A stretch of DNA of 64,000 nt from Thiobacillus sp. (GTDB taxonomy: Bacteria > Pseudomonadota > Gammaproteobacteria > Burkholderiales > Thiobacillaceae): the NCBI GenBank assembly GCA_019459055.1, contig JAIBEI010000031.1:44897-108896 (forward strand), in the 5' to 3' direction. The position numbers and the translations under genes are program-made. The notes beneath the pieces were generated by a model. That model was given only the letters and a program-made list of their open reading frames with translations. It did not search any database and was not told the origin of the DNA. Positions 38,769 through 49,125 of the stretch are shown piece after piece; the first letter of the stretch is position 1; every line of letters starts with the position of its first letter.

Positions 38769-39518
38769 ATGCTCGACGTCCGCAACCATGTCCAATCCGC
38801 CCCCGCCAGCCGCTATCACGTGTCGCTGGCGGTGGACGACAGCGAAATCCGCCAAGCGCAGCGCCTGCGCTACCAGGTGTTTGCCGAGGAAATGGGCGCG
38901 CGCCTGTCGTCCGCCCTGCCGGGGCACGATGTCGACCTGTACGACCCATTCTGCGACCACCTGCTGGTGCGCGAACTCGGCGACGGCGAAATCGTCGGCA
39001 CCTATCGCATCCTCCCGCCAGACGCCGCCAGGCATGTCGGCAGCTATTACTCCGAACAGGAGTTCGACCTCACCCGGCTGAATTTCCTGCGCCCGCGCAT
39101 GGCCGAACTCGGGCGCTCGTGCGTGCATCCTGCGCATCGCAGCGGCGGCGTCCTCGCCCGCCTGTGGATCGGACTGGCCGACTACATGACGCGCTACGGC
39201 TACGAGTACATTGTCGGCTGCGCCAGCATCGGCATGGCCGACGGCGGGCACATCGCCGCCAGCGTGCATCGCCAGATCGTAAAACGCCACCTCGCACCGG
39301 TCGAATGGCGCGCCACCCCGCGTACTCGCCTGCCGATCGAATCGCTCGACGATGGCCGCACCGCCGCACTGCCGCCGCTGATCAAGGGCTACACCCGGCT
39401 GGGCGCGATGGTGTGCGGCGAACCGGCGTGGGACCCCGACTTCAACACTGCCGACCTGCTGATGCTGCTGCCGATGGCACAACTCAACCGCAGCTATGCC
39501 CGCCGCTTCATCGGATGA
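38769..39518 (+). CDS. Ornithine lipid N-acyltransferase-like GNAT protein (OlsB type)
   Basis: 249 aa acyltransferase of the OlsB/hemolysin-acyl family: LRYQVFAEEMGA at the N-terminus, the acyl-donor region LGRSCVHPAHRSGGV and GCASIGMADGGH. OlsB transfers a 3-hydroxyacyl group from ACP to ornithine, giving lyso-ornithine lipid. The next gene encodes a PlsC-type O-acyltransferase, as expected for OlsA, so a phosphorus-free ornithine lipid pathway is likely but inferred. The 181-bp spacer to the next gene holds a perfect TGGGCTTTAGCCCA palindrome. Confidence 0.82.
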   Translation: MLDVRNHVQSAPASRYHVSLAVDDSEIRQAQRLRYQVFAEEMGARLSSALPGHDVDLYDPFCDHLLVRELGDGEIVGTYRILPPDAARHVGSYYSEQEFDLTRLNFLRPRMAELGRSCVHPAHRSGGVLARLWIGLADYMTRYGYEYIVGCASIGMADGGHIAASVHRQIVKRHLAPVEWRATPRTRLPIESLDDGRTAALPPLIKGYTRLGAMVCGEPAWDPDFNTADLLMLLPMAQLNRSYARRFIG

Positions 39519-39699
39519 GCGTGGCTGTTGCCGCATACGATTCCACATGGGCTTTAGCCCATAGTGGATTGGAGTCCTTTAGGGATTGATCGGCCATAGT
39601 GCATGGCTGTTGCTGCGATAGCAGCTTTACAGACATGGCCTCCTCCCCGCGGGGGCAACCACGGCCCGCCCCTTGCGGGTAGCGCCATACAATAGCGGG

Positions 39700-40509
39700 A
39701 TGAATTTTGCCCGCCTGCCCATTTTCCTTCGTCGCACCCTCCGCATCGGCCTGCTGATGCCGCACCTCGCGTGGGGGATGACGGCGGCCGGACTGGCGTT
39801 CCCCCTGTTCAGCCCCGCGCAACGCGACCGCTTCATCATAGCTTGGTCGCGCCGTCTGCTCAGGGTGCTCGGGGTGCGGGTGCGGACGACGCCTGCGCCC
39901 AGCCTGCCGGGCGGCGCGCTACTGGTGTGCAACCACGTGTCGTGGCTGGACATTTACCTGATCTACGCCGCCCAGCGCGTGCATTTCGTATCGAAATCCG
40001 AAGTGCGCGCGTGGCCGGTGGCGGGCTGGCTGGCGCACAAGACCGGCACCCTGTTTCTCGAGCGCGGTCGCCGCGCCGACACCGCGCGCGTCAACGCCGA
40101 GATGCGCGCGCTGATGCAGTCCGGCGCCTGGGTGGCGGTGTTCCCCGAAGGCACCACCAGCGACGGGCGCGGGTTGCGGCGCTTTCTGCCGTCGCTGCTG
40201 CAGCCGGCGGTCGAACTCAACTGTCCGATCGTGCCGGCCGCCCTGCAGTACCGCTCGCTGGACAACGCCTACAGCGCCGCCCCCGCCTACATCGACGAAA
40301 TGAGCCTGTGGCAGAGCCTCATGCGGATCGTCAGCGAACCCGGGCTCATCGCCGCACTGCAGTTCGGCGAACCCATTCTGCCGAACGGCCACCGGCGCGA
40401 TCTCGCCGCGCAAGCCGAACGGGCGGCAACCGTTCTGCTGGGACTCAGGCCGTCGGAGTCCGAGCCTGCGGACACTGCACCGCAAACACCTGCCGGTCCT
40501 CCAGCCTGA
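39700..40509 (+). CDS. 1-acyl-sn-glycerol-3-phosphate acyltransferase family protein (PlsC/OlsA-like)
   Basis: 269 aa membrane-associated O-acyltransferase. The catalytic motif is CNHVSWLD (NHX4D form) and the substrate-binding motif FPEGTTSDG; an N-terminal hydrophobic helix anchors it. Following an OlsB-like gene, it may acylate lyso-ornithine lipid, though a plain PlsC paralogue cannot be excluded. ATG at 39700 is chosen over the frame's upstream extension because the membrane helix then starts properly. Its last 65 bases overlap the 3' end of apaH on the other strand. Confidence 0.85.
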   Translation: MNFARLPIFLRRTLRIGLLMPHLAWGMTAAGLAFPLFSPAQRDRFIIAWSRRLLRVLGVRVRTTPAPSLPGGALLVCNHVSWLDIYLIYAAQRVHFVSKSEVRAWPVAGWLAHKTGTLFLERGRRADTARVNAEMRALMQSGAWVAVFPEGTTSDGRGLRRFLPSLLQPAVELNCPIVPAALQYRSLDNAYSAAPAYIDEMSLWQSLMRIVSEPGLIAALQFGEPILPNGHRRDLAAQAERAATVLLGLRPSESEPADTAPQTPAGPPA

Positions 40510-41266
40510 TTGCGGTGAGGCGGCCTCCCCACAGGCAGCCGGTATCCAGCGCGATCAAGTCGCTGCGGTTGATCAGCCCGAGCGTCGACCAGTGGCCGAT
40601 GATGATCGTCGCATCCGCACTCTTGCGCCCCGGCACCGCGAACCACGGCAGCCAGCCGGCCGGCTGCGTGCCGGGCGCGCCCTTGTGGTGGAATTCCATC
40701 TCGCCTTCCAACGAACAGTAGCGCAGCCGGGTGAAGGCGTTGACGATCACGCGCAGGCGCTCGATGCCCTGCAGATCGTCGTCCCAGGCGACCGGCGCGT
40801 TGCCGTACATGTGGGCGAAAAAATCGCGGTACTGTGCGCCCTGCAGCATCGCCTCGGCTTCCGCCGCCCGCCGCATGACGTCGTCGGGCGTCCAGCCCGG
40901 CAGCACGCCCGCATGCACCATCAGCCAGTCACCCTCGCGCCAGGCCAGTTTCTGCCGGCGCAGCCAGGCCAGCAGTTCGTCGCGGTCGGGAGCGTTCAGA
41001 ATGTCATCCAGCGTGTCGCCCTTGTGCACGCGGCCGAATCCCTCGGCCAGCGCCAGCAGGTGCAGATCGTGGTTGCCGAGCACGCTGATGGCGGCATTCC
41101 CCAGGCTTTTGACAAACCGCAGCAGCGCCAGCGAATCCGGCCCGCGGTTGACCAGATCGCCGACAAGCCACAGCCGGTCGGCCGCCGGGTCGAATTTCAG
41201 TTCATCCAGCAAGCGCAACAGGGAAATCTGGCACCCCTGAAGATCGCCAATGGCATAGGTGGGCAT
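40445..41266 (-). CDS. apaH: Symmetrical bis(5'-nucleosyl)-tetraphosphatase
   Basis: 273 aa metallophosphatase that splits Ap4A into two ADP. The phosphoesterase motifs are GDLQG near the N-terminus, [19 protein letters not shown], and the late HAGVLPGW and GHWS. Length and order match ApaH. It is convergent with the PlsC-type gene, with a 65-bp tail-to-tail overlap. Confidence 0.95.
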   Translation of the reverse strand: MPTYAIGDLQGCQISLLRLLDELKFDPAADRLWLVGDLVNRGPDSLALLRFVKSLGNAAISVLGNHDLHLLALAEGFGRVHKGDTLDDILNAPDRDELLAWLRRQKLAWREGDWLMVHAGVLPGWTPDDVMRRAAEAEAMLQGAQYRDFFAHMYGNAPVAWDDDLQGIERLRVIVNAFTRLRYCSLEGEMEFHHKGAPGTQPAGWLPWFAVPGRKSADATIIIGHWSTLGLINRSDLIALDTGCLWGGRLTAIRLEDRQVFAVQCPQARTPTA

Positions 41267-41359
41267 ATAAAATACGGTTTCGTTTGTTTGCTGTGTTGCC
41301 CTGCATCATAGCGCTCCCGCCCGAACCCCACGTGACACCCCCTGCCTGAAATCCTTCCT

Positions 41360-41761
41360 ATGAAACCTGTTGTCCGCCTGTTTTTCAAAACCCTGCGCGT
41401 CATTCTTGGCCCGTTCCTGCTGCTGGGCGACTGGCTCACCCGTCCCAAGGGCATCGTGCGCCCGGAAGCCGAACAGCTGGCCATCGACGCGCGCACGCGA
41501 AATCTCGCGCTGTACCATTTCCCCACCTGCCCGTTCTGCCTGAAAACCCGGCGCACGATTCGGCGCCTGTCGCTCAAAATCGAGCTGCGCGACGCCAAGC
41601 ACAGCGCCGCCCATCGCGATGCCCTGATCGCCGGCGGCGGCAAGCCGCAGGTGCCCTGCCTGCAGGTCACCGACGCGCAGGGCCAGCAAACCTGGCTGTA
41701 CGATTCGGACGCCATCATCGCGTATCTCAACCGCGAATTTGGTGACGCCTCCGCCGCATGA
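41360..41761 (+). CDS. Membrane-anchored glutaredoxin-like protein
   Basis: 133 aa. A hydrophobic N-terminal segment (about residues 5-24) precedes a glutaredoxin/GST N-terminal-type thioredoxin fold with the redox motif CPFC (in FPTCPFCLKTRR), the cis-proline PQVPCLQV, and SDAIIAYL as in GST-like glutathione sites. Probably a glutathione-linked reductase at the inner membrane; the partner is unknown. Its stop overlaps the helicase start by ATGA. Confidence 0.85.
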   Translation: MKPVVRLFFKTLRVILGPFLLLGDWLTRPKGIVRPEAEQLAIDARTRNLALYHFPTCPFCLKTRRTIRRLSLKIELRDAKHSAAHRDALIAGGGKPQVPCLQVTDAQGQQTWLYDSDAIIAYLNREFGDASAA

Positions 41762-43740
41762 GCCTGGTTGCCACATTGAACCCGCCGCAGCGCGAAGCGG
41801 CGAAGTACCTCGACGGCCCGCTGCTGGTGCTGGCCGGCGCCGGCTCCGGCAAGACACGCGTGATCACCCACAAGATCGCTTACCTGATCGGCGAATGCGG
41901 CTACAAGCCGAGTTCGATCGCCGCCATCACCTTCACCAACAAGGCGGCGCGCGAAATGCAGGATCGTGCCGCCAAGCTGACGCAGGGGGTGAACACCAAG
42001 GGCCTGATCGTCACCACCTTCCATTCGATGGGCCTGCGCATGCTGCGCGAGGACGCGAAGTTCGCCGAGCTAAAACCGGCTTTTTCCATCCTCGATTCGG
42101 CCGACGCCACGGGGATCATTTCTGAAATCATCAAGACCACCGACAAGCAGGAAATCCGCCGCGCGGTGAGCCGCATCTCGTTGTGGAAGAACGAGCTGAA
42201 ATCGCCCGCCGCCGCGCTCGCCACCGCCGAGGACGACAACGCGCGCGCCTACGCCAAGATCTACGACCGCTACGACGCGACGCTGCGCGCGTATCAGGCG
42301 GTCGACTTCGACGACCTGATCCGCCTGCCCGCCGAGCTGCTGGACACACACCATGAGCTGCGCGAGAAATGGCAAAACCGCTTGCGCCATATCCTGGTCG
42401 ACGAATACCAGGACACCAACATCGCGCAATACCGCCTGCTGCAAAAGCTCACCGGCGTGCGCGCGGCGTTCACCGCGGTGGGCGACGACGACCAGGCGAT
42501 CTACGGCTGGCGCGGCGCCTCGGCCGACAACCTGCGGCAGCTGCGCGAGGACTATCCGCATCTGCATCTGGTGAAGCTGGAGCAGAATTACCGCTCGACC
42601 ATCCGCATCCTGAAAGCCGCCAACAGCCTGATCGCCAACAACCCCAAACTGTTCGAGAAACGCCTGTGGAGCGACCTCGGCTTGGGCGACGCCATCCAGG
42701 TGATGCCAACGCGCGACGACGAACACGAGGCCGAATCGGTGGTGATGCGCCTCCTGTCGCACAAATTCCAGCACCGCACCGAGTGGCGCGATTACGCCAT
42801 CCTGTATCGCGGCAACTATCAGGCGCGCGTATTCGAGAAGGCCCTGCGCAACGAGAAAGTGCCCTACCAGCTCTCCGGCGGGCAGTCGTTTTTCGACCGT
42901 GCCGAGATCAAGGACGTGATCGCCTACCTGCGCCTGATCGCCAACAGCGACGACGACCCCGCCTTCATCCGCGCCGTCACCACGCCAAAGCGCGGCATCG
43001 GCGCGGCGACGCTGGAGAAACTTGGCCAGGTCGCCGCCACCCTGCATGTGAGCCTGTTTGAAGCCGTCTTTTCGGCCGCCGCCGTGTCGCAAATCGGCGA
43101 GCGCCATCTGGCGCCGCTGCTTGAGTTCTGCAATTTCATCAACCGCTTCGAGGAACGGGTCGCCCGCGAGCCGGCGGGCGAGGTGCTGAACGACCTGCTG
43201 AAATCGATCGACTACGAGATTTATGTGTTCGACCAGGACGACGCGCGCGCGGCCCAGAACAAGTGGAACAACGTGCTCGAATTTGCCGCCTGGATCGCCA
43301 AGAAAGGCGAGGAAGACGACAAGAACCTGCTGCAGCTGACCCAAACCATCGCGCTGATCACGCTGCTCGAAGGCCGTGAGGAAGCCGAGCCCGACGCAGT
43401 GCGCCTGTCCACCCTGCACGCCGCCAAGGGCCTCGAATTCGGTCATGTGTTCCTGGTCGGCGTCGAGGAAAACATCCTGCCGCACCGCGACGCGGTCGAC
43501 GAAGGCCGCCTGGAAGAGGAGCGCCGCCTGATGTACGTCGGCGTCACCCGCGCGAAAAAATCGCTCACGCTGTCCTACTGCGCGCGCCGCAAACGCGCGC
43601 GCGAATCGGTCGCCTGCGACCCCTCACGCTTCATCGACGAACTCGGCGACGACGTGCGCCAGCCCGAGAAACCCTCCGACGCAGCCGCCAAGGCCAACGG
43701 CAGCGATCGCCTGGCGGCGCTGAAGGCGATGCTCGGCTAG
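41758..43740 (+). CDS. rep: ATP-dependent DNA helicase Rep (UvrD/Rep superfamily 1)
   Basis: 660 aa 3'-5' helicase that helps replication forks past bound proteins. The N-terminus LNPPQREA leads to Walker A AGAGSGKTR (residues 26-34); then TFTNKAAREM, DEYQDTNIAQYRLL (Walker B region), GDDDQAIYGWRGA, LEQNYRST, and the later HAAKGLEFGHVFLVG and RRLMYVGVTRAK. Length and the absence of the UvrD C-terminal tail favour Rep. Confidence 0.94.
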   Translation: MSLVATLNPPQREAAKYLDGPLLVLAGAGSGKTRVITHKIAYLIGECGYKPSSIAAITFTNKAAREMQDRAAKLTQGVNTKGLIVTTFHSMGLRMLREDAKFAELKPAFSILDSADATGIISEIIKTTDKQEIRRAVSRISLWKNELKSPAAALATAEDDNARAYAKIYDRYDATLRAYQAVDFDDLIRLPAELLDTHHELREKWQNRLRHILVDEYQDTNIAQYRLLQKLTGVRAAFTAVGDDDQAIYGWRGASADNLRQLREDYPHLHLVKLEQNYRSTIRILKAANSLIANNPKLFEKRLWSDLGLGDAIQVMPTRDDEHEAESVVMRLLSHKFQHRTEWRDYAILYRGNYQARVFEKALRNEKVPYQLSGGQSFFDRAEIKDVIAYLRLIANSDDDPAFIRAVTTPKRGIGAATLEKLGQVAATLHVSLFEAVFSAAAVSQIGERHLAPLLEFCNFINRFEERVAREPAGEVLNDLLKSIDYEIYVFDQDDARAAQNKWNNVLEFAAWIAKKGEEDDKNLLQLTQTIALITLLEGREEAEPDAVRLSTLHAAKGLEFGHVFLVGVEENILPHRDAVDEGRLEEERRLMYVGVTRAKKSLTLSYCARRKRARESVACDPSRFIDELGDDVRQPEKPSDAAAKANGSDRLAALKAMLG

Positions 43741-43759
43741 GTGTTGAGGGGAAACCTCT

Positions 43760-43941
43760 TTATCCGCGAAGCACGCGAAGAAACACGAAAAAAAACCCGA
43801 CGCCACCCTCCCTCCCTCTCTCTCTTGATTGAAGGGAGAGAGAAAGTGAACGGCCGGCAGCCTTCACGCGCAACGCACGGCCGTTGACATGCTCCGCCGC
43901 AGGCGGTTTCTTCGCGTTTGTTTGCGTGCTTCGCGGATAAA
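43760..43941. repeat. CGCGAAG-type inverted repeat, second copy
   Basis: Left arm TTTATCCGCGAAGCACGCGA and right arm, whose complement begins the same way, enclose about 120 bases that include a CT-rich inverted repeat. Related to the element at 25030-25141. It fills the rep-fba convergent spacer. Confidence 0.75.
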
Positions 43942-43968
43942 AAAGAGGGGCGCCGCAGCGCCCCCCTC
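43939..43968 (-). terminator. Intrinsic terminator of the fba transcript
   Basis: On the minus strand GGGGCGCTGCGGCGCCCC forms a strong hairpin followed by TCTTTTTT, 20 bases after the fba stop. The U-tract is supplied by the end of the CGCGAAG repeat. Confidence 0.82.
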
Positions 43969-43987
43969 GATCACAACAAGCCGACGA

Positions 43988-45055
43988 TCACTTGACCTTG
44001 GGATCGAGTTCGCCCTTGTCGTAGCGCTTCTGCATGTCTTCCAGGCTGAAGACTTTCCTGATTTTGCTCGCCTGGCCGGCTGCACCGAAGGCTTCGTAGC
44101 GGTTCTTGCAAATGTCGCTCATGCCCTTGGTGGCTTCCTTGAGGAATTTGCGCGGATCGAAGTTGGATTTGTTCTCTGCCAGGTGCTTGCGGATGGCGCC
44201 GGTGGAGGCCATGCGCAGGTCGGTGTCGATGTTGACCTTGCGCACGCCGTTCTTGATGCCTTCGACGATTTCGCTGACCGGCACGCCATAGGTCTGGCCC
44301 ATGTCGCCACCGTAGCTGTTGATGATTTCGAGCCACTCTTCCGGCACCGAGGAGGAGCCGTGCATGACCAGGTGCACGTTGGGGATGCGCGCATGGATTT
44401 CCTTCACGCGGTCGATGCGCAGCACCTGGCCGGTGGGCTTCTGGGTGAACTTGTAGGCGCCGTGTGAGGTGCCGATGGCAATCGCCAGCGCATCCACGCG
44501 GGTCTTGGAAACGAAATCGGCGGCTTCGTCAGGGTCGGTCAGCAGCTGGTCGTGGGACAGCTTGCCTTCGGCGCCATGGCCGTCTTCTTCACCGGCCATG
44601 CCGGACTCCAGGGAGCCGAGACAGCCCAGCTCGCCTTCGACCGATACGCCGCAGGCATGCGCCAGTTCGGAGACCTTGGCGGTGGTTTCAACGTTGTATT
44701 CGTAGGTGGAGGGGGTCTTGCCGTCGGTGCCCAGGGAGCCGTCCATCATCACGGACGAAAAACCGGACTGGATGGAGCGGAAACAGATGCTGGGGGACGC
44801 GCCGTGATCCTGGTGCATGCAGACGGGAATATGCGGATACATTTCGATCGCGGCCAGGATGAGGTGGCGCAGGAAGGGTTCGCCGGCATAGGAACGCGCG
44901 CCGGCGGAGCCTTGCAGGATCACCGGGGAGTCCACGGCGGCGGCGGCCTGCATGATGGCCTGAACCTGTTCCATGTTGTTGACGTTGAACGCGGGCAAGC
45001 CATAGCCGTTTTCGGCGGCATGATCGAGCAGTTGACGAAGGGAAATCAGGGCCAT
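43988..45055 (-). CDS. fba: Class II fructose-1,6-bisphosphate aldolase
   Basis: 355 aa zinc-dependent aldolase interconverting fructose 1,6-bisphosphate with two triose phosphates; in autotrophs it also makes sedoheptulose bisphosphate. Signatures are [11 protein letters not shown], the zinc ligands in CMHQDHGAS and [10 protein letters not shown], and [16 protein letters not shown]. The length fits the CbbA-type Calvin-cycle aldolases. AGGAGAG stands before the ATG. Last gene of the tkt-gap-pgk-pyk-fba cluster, followed by a terminator. Confidence 0.95.
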   Translation of the reverse strand: MALISLRQLLDHAAENGYGLPAFNVNNMEQVQAIMQAAAAVDSPVILQGSAGARSYAGEPFLRHLILAAIEMYPHIPVCMHQDHGASPSICFRSIQSGFSSVMMDGSLGTDGKTPSTYEYNVETTAKVSELAHACGVSVEGELGCLGSLESGMAGEEDGHGAEGKLSHDQLLTDPDEAADFVSKTRVDALAIAIGTSHGAYKFTQKPTGQVLRIDRVKEIHARIPNVHLVMHGSSSVPEEWLEIINSYGGDMGQTYGVPVSEIVEGIKNGVRKVNIDTDLRMASTGAIRKHLAENKSNFDPRKFLKEATKGMSDICKNRYEAFGAAGQASKIRKVFSLEDMQKRYDKGELDPKVK

Positions 45056-45102
45056 TTACACTCTCCTAGGTTAAGAATTTACAGCATACTACTTATGCAA
45101 AA

Positions 45103-46536
45103 TCAGGTTTTTTTCGAATCGCCCACGCGGACGATTTTCATGGTGTTGGTGCCGCCCGACTGGCCGATCGGCTCGCCGATGGTCAGCAGGATCAGGTCGC
45201 CGTCGCGCACTGCGCCGCGCCGCCGCAGCTCTTCTTCGGCTTCCGCCAGCAGCGTGTCGCGGTCCTTGGTGGCCGTTTTCAGGTTGATCGGGTACACGCC
45301 GCGGAAAAGCGTGACTTTTCTACGGGTTTGCACTTCGGGCGTCAAGGCGTAGACCGGCACCCGGGTGGACAGGCGGCTCATCCACAGACAGGTGTTGCCG
45401 GACTCGGTCAGGGCGGCAATCGCCTTGATATTGAGGTGCACCGAGGTGAACACCGCCGACATCGCAATCGCTTCATCCGGGCGCAAAAAGCTGTGGTCGA
45501 GGCGCGCGCCGGAAAAAACGGATTCGGCTTCCTTCTCCGCTTCCAGACAGACGCGGTGCATCGCCTGCACCGCCTCGACCGGAAACAGGCCTGCTGCCGT
45601 TTCGGCCGACAGCATCACCGCGTCGGTGCCGTCGAGCACCGCGTTGGCGACGTCGGAGACTTCGGCGCGGGTGGGAATCGGGCTGGAAATCATCGACTCC
45701 ATCATCTGGGTGGCGGTGATGACGACCTTGTTGCGCTCGATCGCCATGCGGATCATGCGTTTCTGCAGCGCGGGCACCGCGGCGTCGCCGACTTCCACCC
45801 CGAGGTCGCCGCGCGCCACCATGATGGCGTCGGAGGCATCGAGGATCTCTTCCAGATTTTCGATCGCTTCGGTGCGCTCGATCTTCGCCACCAGCTGGCT
45901 CTTGCCGCCGGCCGCGCGCAGCAGCTCGCGCGCCTGACGCATGTCGGCGCCGCAACGTGGGAACGACACCGCCAGGTAATCCGCGTTCAGCGCCACGGCG
46001 GTCTTGATGTCCTCGATGTCCTTTTCGGTCAGGGCGGCTGCCGACAGCCCGCCGCCCTTGCGGTTGATGCCCTTGTTGTTGGACAGCACCCCGCCCTGCA
46101 CCACCTTGCAGATGATTTCCGTGCCGCGAACCTCCTCGACCCAGAATTCGATGCGGCCGTCGTCGAGCAGCAGGGTCACGCCGCGCTTCACATCATTCGG
46201 CAATTCCTTGTAATCGAGGCCGACGCGGGTGTGGTCGCCCAGCGTGCAGGCGGCGTCGAGAATGAAGGTATCGCCCTTGGCGAGCGTGATCTTTCCGTCC
46301 TTGAATTTTCCGATGCGGATTTTCGGGCCCTGCAGGTCGACCAGCACGCCGACCGCGCGACCGCGTGCGCGCGCCAGCGAACGAACCAGCTCGGCGCGGT
46401 CGATATGATCCTGTGCTGTGCCATGGGAAAAATTCAGACGCACCACATCAATGCCGGCCTCCATCATCCGGTCCAGGGTTTTGGCATCGGAACAGGCGGG
46501 CCCGAGGGTGGCGACGATTTTGGTTCTGCGAATCAT
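45103..46536 (-). CDS. pyk: Pyruvate kinase
   Basis: 477 aa enzyme making pyruvate and ATP from phosphoenolpyruvate. It begins RRTKIVATLGPACSD, has NFSHGTAQDH, the signature region around IMVARGDLGVEVG, and TATQMMESM; the C-terminal effector domain is present. The start codon directly adjoins heptamer-repeat DNA (CCTCACCCACACA) and lacks a Shine-Dalgarno. Located between pgk and fba. Confidence 0.96.
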   Translation of the reverse strand: MIRRTKIVATLGPACSDAKTLDRMMEAGIDVVRLNFSHGTAQDHIDRAELVRSLARARGRAVGVLVDLQGPKIRIGKFKDGKITLAKGDTFILDAACTLGDHTRVGLDYKELPNDVKRGVTLLLDDGRIEFWVEEVRGTEIICKVVQGGVLSNNKGINRKGGGLSAAALTEKDIEDIKTAVALNADYLAVSFPRCGADMRQARELLRAAGGKSQLVAKIERTEAIENLEEILDASDAIMVARGDLGVEVGDAAVPALQKRMIRMAIERNKVVITATQMMESMISSPIPTRAEVSDVANAVLDGTDAVMLSAETAAGLFPVEAVQAMHRVCLEAEKEAESVFSGARLDHSFLRPDEAIAMSAVFTSVHLNIKAIAALTESGNTCLWMSRLSTRVPVYALTPEVQTRRKVTLFRGVYPINLKTATKDRDTLLAEAEEELRRRGAVRDGDLILLTIGEPIGQSGGTNTMKIVRVGDSKKT

Positions 46537-46539
46537 TGT

Positions 46540-46619
46540 GTGGGTGAGGCGTTAGGAGTGAGGAGTGAGGGAGAGGCCGGGGGGGGTTACGCCTGACGCC
46601 TAACCCCTCACGCCTCACC
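46540..46619. repeat. Heptamer inverted-repeat spacer, pgk-pyk
   Basis: GTGAGGCGTTAGGAGTGAGG on the left and CGCCTAACCCCTCACGCCTC on the right, occupying nearly all of the 91-bp spacer. Confidence 0.75.
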
Positions 46620-46627
46620 GAACGGCG

Positions 46628-47827
46628 TCAGCCGTTCGCGCGCTCCTCCAGAATCGCCACGGCGGGCAGGACCTTGCCTTCCAGATATTCGAGGAAGGCG
46701 CCGCCGGCGGTGGAAATGTAGCTCACCTTGTCGTAGATGTCGTACTTCTGGATCGCGGCGATGGTGTCGCCGCCGCCGGCCAGGGTGAAGGCGTTGGTGT
46801 TGGCGATCGCCATCGCGATGGTCTTGGTGCCTTCGCCGAACTGGTCGAACTCGAACACGCCGACCGGGCCGTTCCACACCACGGTGCCGGCCTTCATGAT
46901 GATGTCGGCGAGTTCCTGCGCGCTCTTCGGGCCGATGTCGTAGATCATGTCGTCGTCGGCGACGTCATCGGCATCCTTCAGCACAGCGGGAGCATTGGGA
47001 TTGCCATCCGCGCCAAACGGCGACTCATTGCTGACCACCACGTCGACGGCAATCGGAATGGTTGCGCCACGCGCGGTCATTTTCTCGATCAGTGACTGCG
47101 CGGTAGGGATGAGATCATGTTCGCACAGCGACTTGCCGACGTTCTTGCCCATTGCAGCGAGGAAGGTGTTGGCGATGCCGCCGCCGACCACCAGTTGCTC
47201 GCATTTCTCGGCCAGCGCTTCCAGCACGGTCAGCTTGGTCGAGACCTTGGAGCCGCCGACGATGGCGACCATCGGCCGCGCCGGGTTGGCCAGCGCTTTC
47301 TCCAGCGCTTCGAGTTCCTCGGTCAAGAGGATGCCGGCCGCCGCCACCGGCGCGAACTTGGCGATGCCGTGGGTCGAGGCTTCGGCGCGGTGCGCGGTGC
47401 CAAAGGCGTCCATCACGAAGACGTCGCACAGCGCAGCGTATTTTTTGGCGGTCTCGTCGACGTTCTTCTTCTCGCCCTTGTTGACGCGACAGTTTTCCAG
47501 CACGACCAGTTCGCCCTCGTCGACGCCGAAGCCGCCCTCGGTCCATTCGCGGATCAGGCGGATGTTCTTGCCGAGCTTCTGCGCGATGACGTCAACCACC
47601 GGCTTCAGCGAATCCGCTTCCTTGAATTCGCCTTCGGTGGGGCGGCCGAGGTGGGAAGTGACCATCACCCTGGCGCCCGCCTTGAGGCAGTGCTCGATGG
47701 TGCGCATCGATGCCGTGATGCGCGCGTCCGAGGTGACCTTGCCGTCCTTGACCGGCACGTTCATGTCGGCGCGGATGAACACCCGCTTGCCAGCCAGATC
47801 GAGATCGGTAACGCGAATGAATGCCAT
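46628..47827 (-). CDS. pgk: Phosphoglycerate kinase
   Basis: 399 aa enzyme of glycolysis and the Calvin cycle interconverting 3-phosphoglycerate and 1,3-bisphosphoglycerate. Signatures are [33 protein letters not shown], the ADP site GGSKVSTKL and the late [15 protein letters not shown] lies before the ATG. In the tkt-gap-pgk cluster. Confidence 0.97.
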   Translation of the reverse strand: MAFIRVTDLDLAGKRVFIRADMNVPVKDGKVTSDARITASMRTIEHCLKAGARVMVTSHLGRPTEGEFKEADSLKPVVDVIAQKLGKNIRLIREWTEGGFGVDEGELVVLENCRVNKGEKKNVDETAKKYAALCDVFVMDAFGTAHRAEASTHGIAKFAPVAAAGILLTEELEALEKALANPARPMVAIVGGSKVSTKLTVLEALAEKCEQLVVGGGIANTFLAAMGKNVGKSLCEHDLIPTAQSLIEKMTARGATIPIAVDVVVSNESPFGADGNPNAPAVLKDADDVADDDMIYDIGPKSAQELADIIMKAGTVVWNGPVGVFEFDQFGEGTKTIAMAIANTNAFTLAGGGDTIAAIQKYDIYDKVSYISTAGGAFLEYLEGKVLPAVAILEERANG

Positions 47828-47897
47828 GATTGTTTCTCCTAAAAATAAGGTTTAAGGATTGGCGCGGGGTTGGCCGCGCCAGGCCTTAAAGCTCAAC

Positions 47898-47973
47898 TGG
47901 GGTGAGGGGTAAGGCGTTAGGGGTGAGATGGGTCTGCGCCCGTCTCCTTACCCCTGACCCCTCACCCCTTACC
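47898..47973. repeat. Heptamer inverted-repeat spacer, gap-pgk
   Basis: GGGGTGAGGGGTAAGGCGTT and its partner CTTACCCCTGACCCCTCACC, close to the 3' end of gap. Confidence 0.75.
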
Positions 47974-47979
47974 GGCAAA

Positions 47980-49124
<1,145 letters not shown>

Positions 49125-49125
49125 T

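Noticed and set aside
39600..39645. Fifth PrsR-type box (CTTTACA near 39630)
   Set aside because: Only the right half matches; TGTCG is absent and no -24/-12 promoter follows.
43760..43941. CRISPR array at the repeated CGCGAAG segments
   Set aside because: Only two arms in inverted, not direct, orientation and no regular spacers or cas genes.
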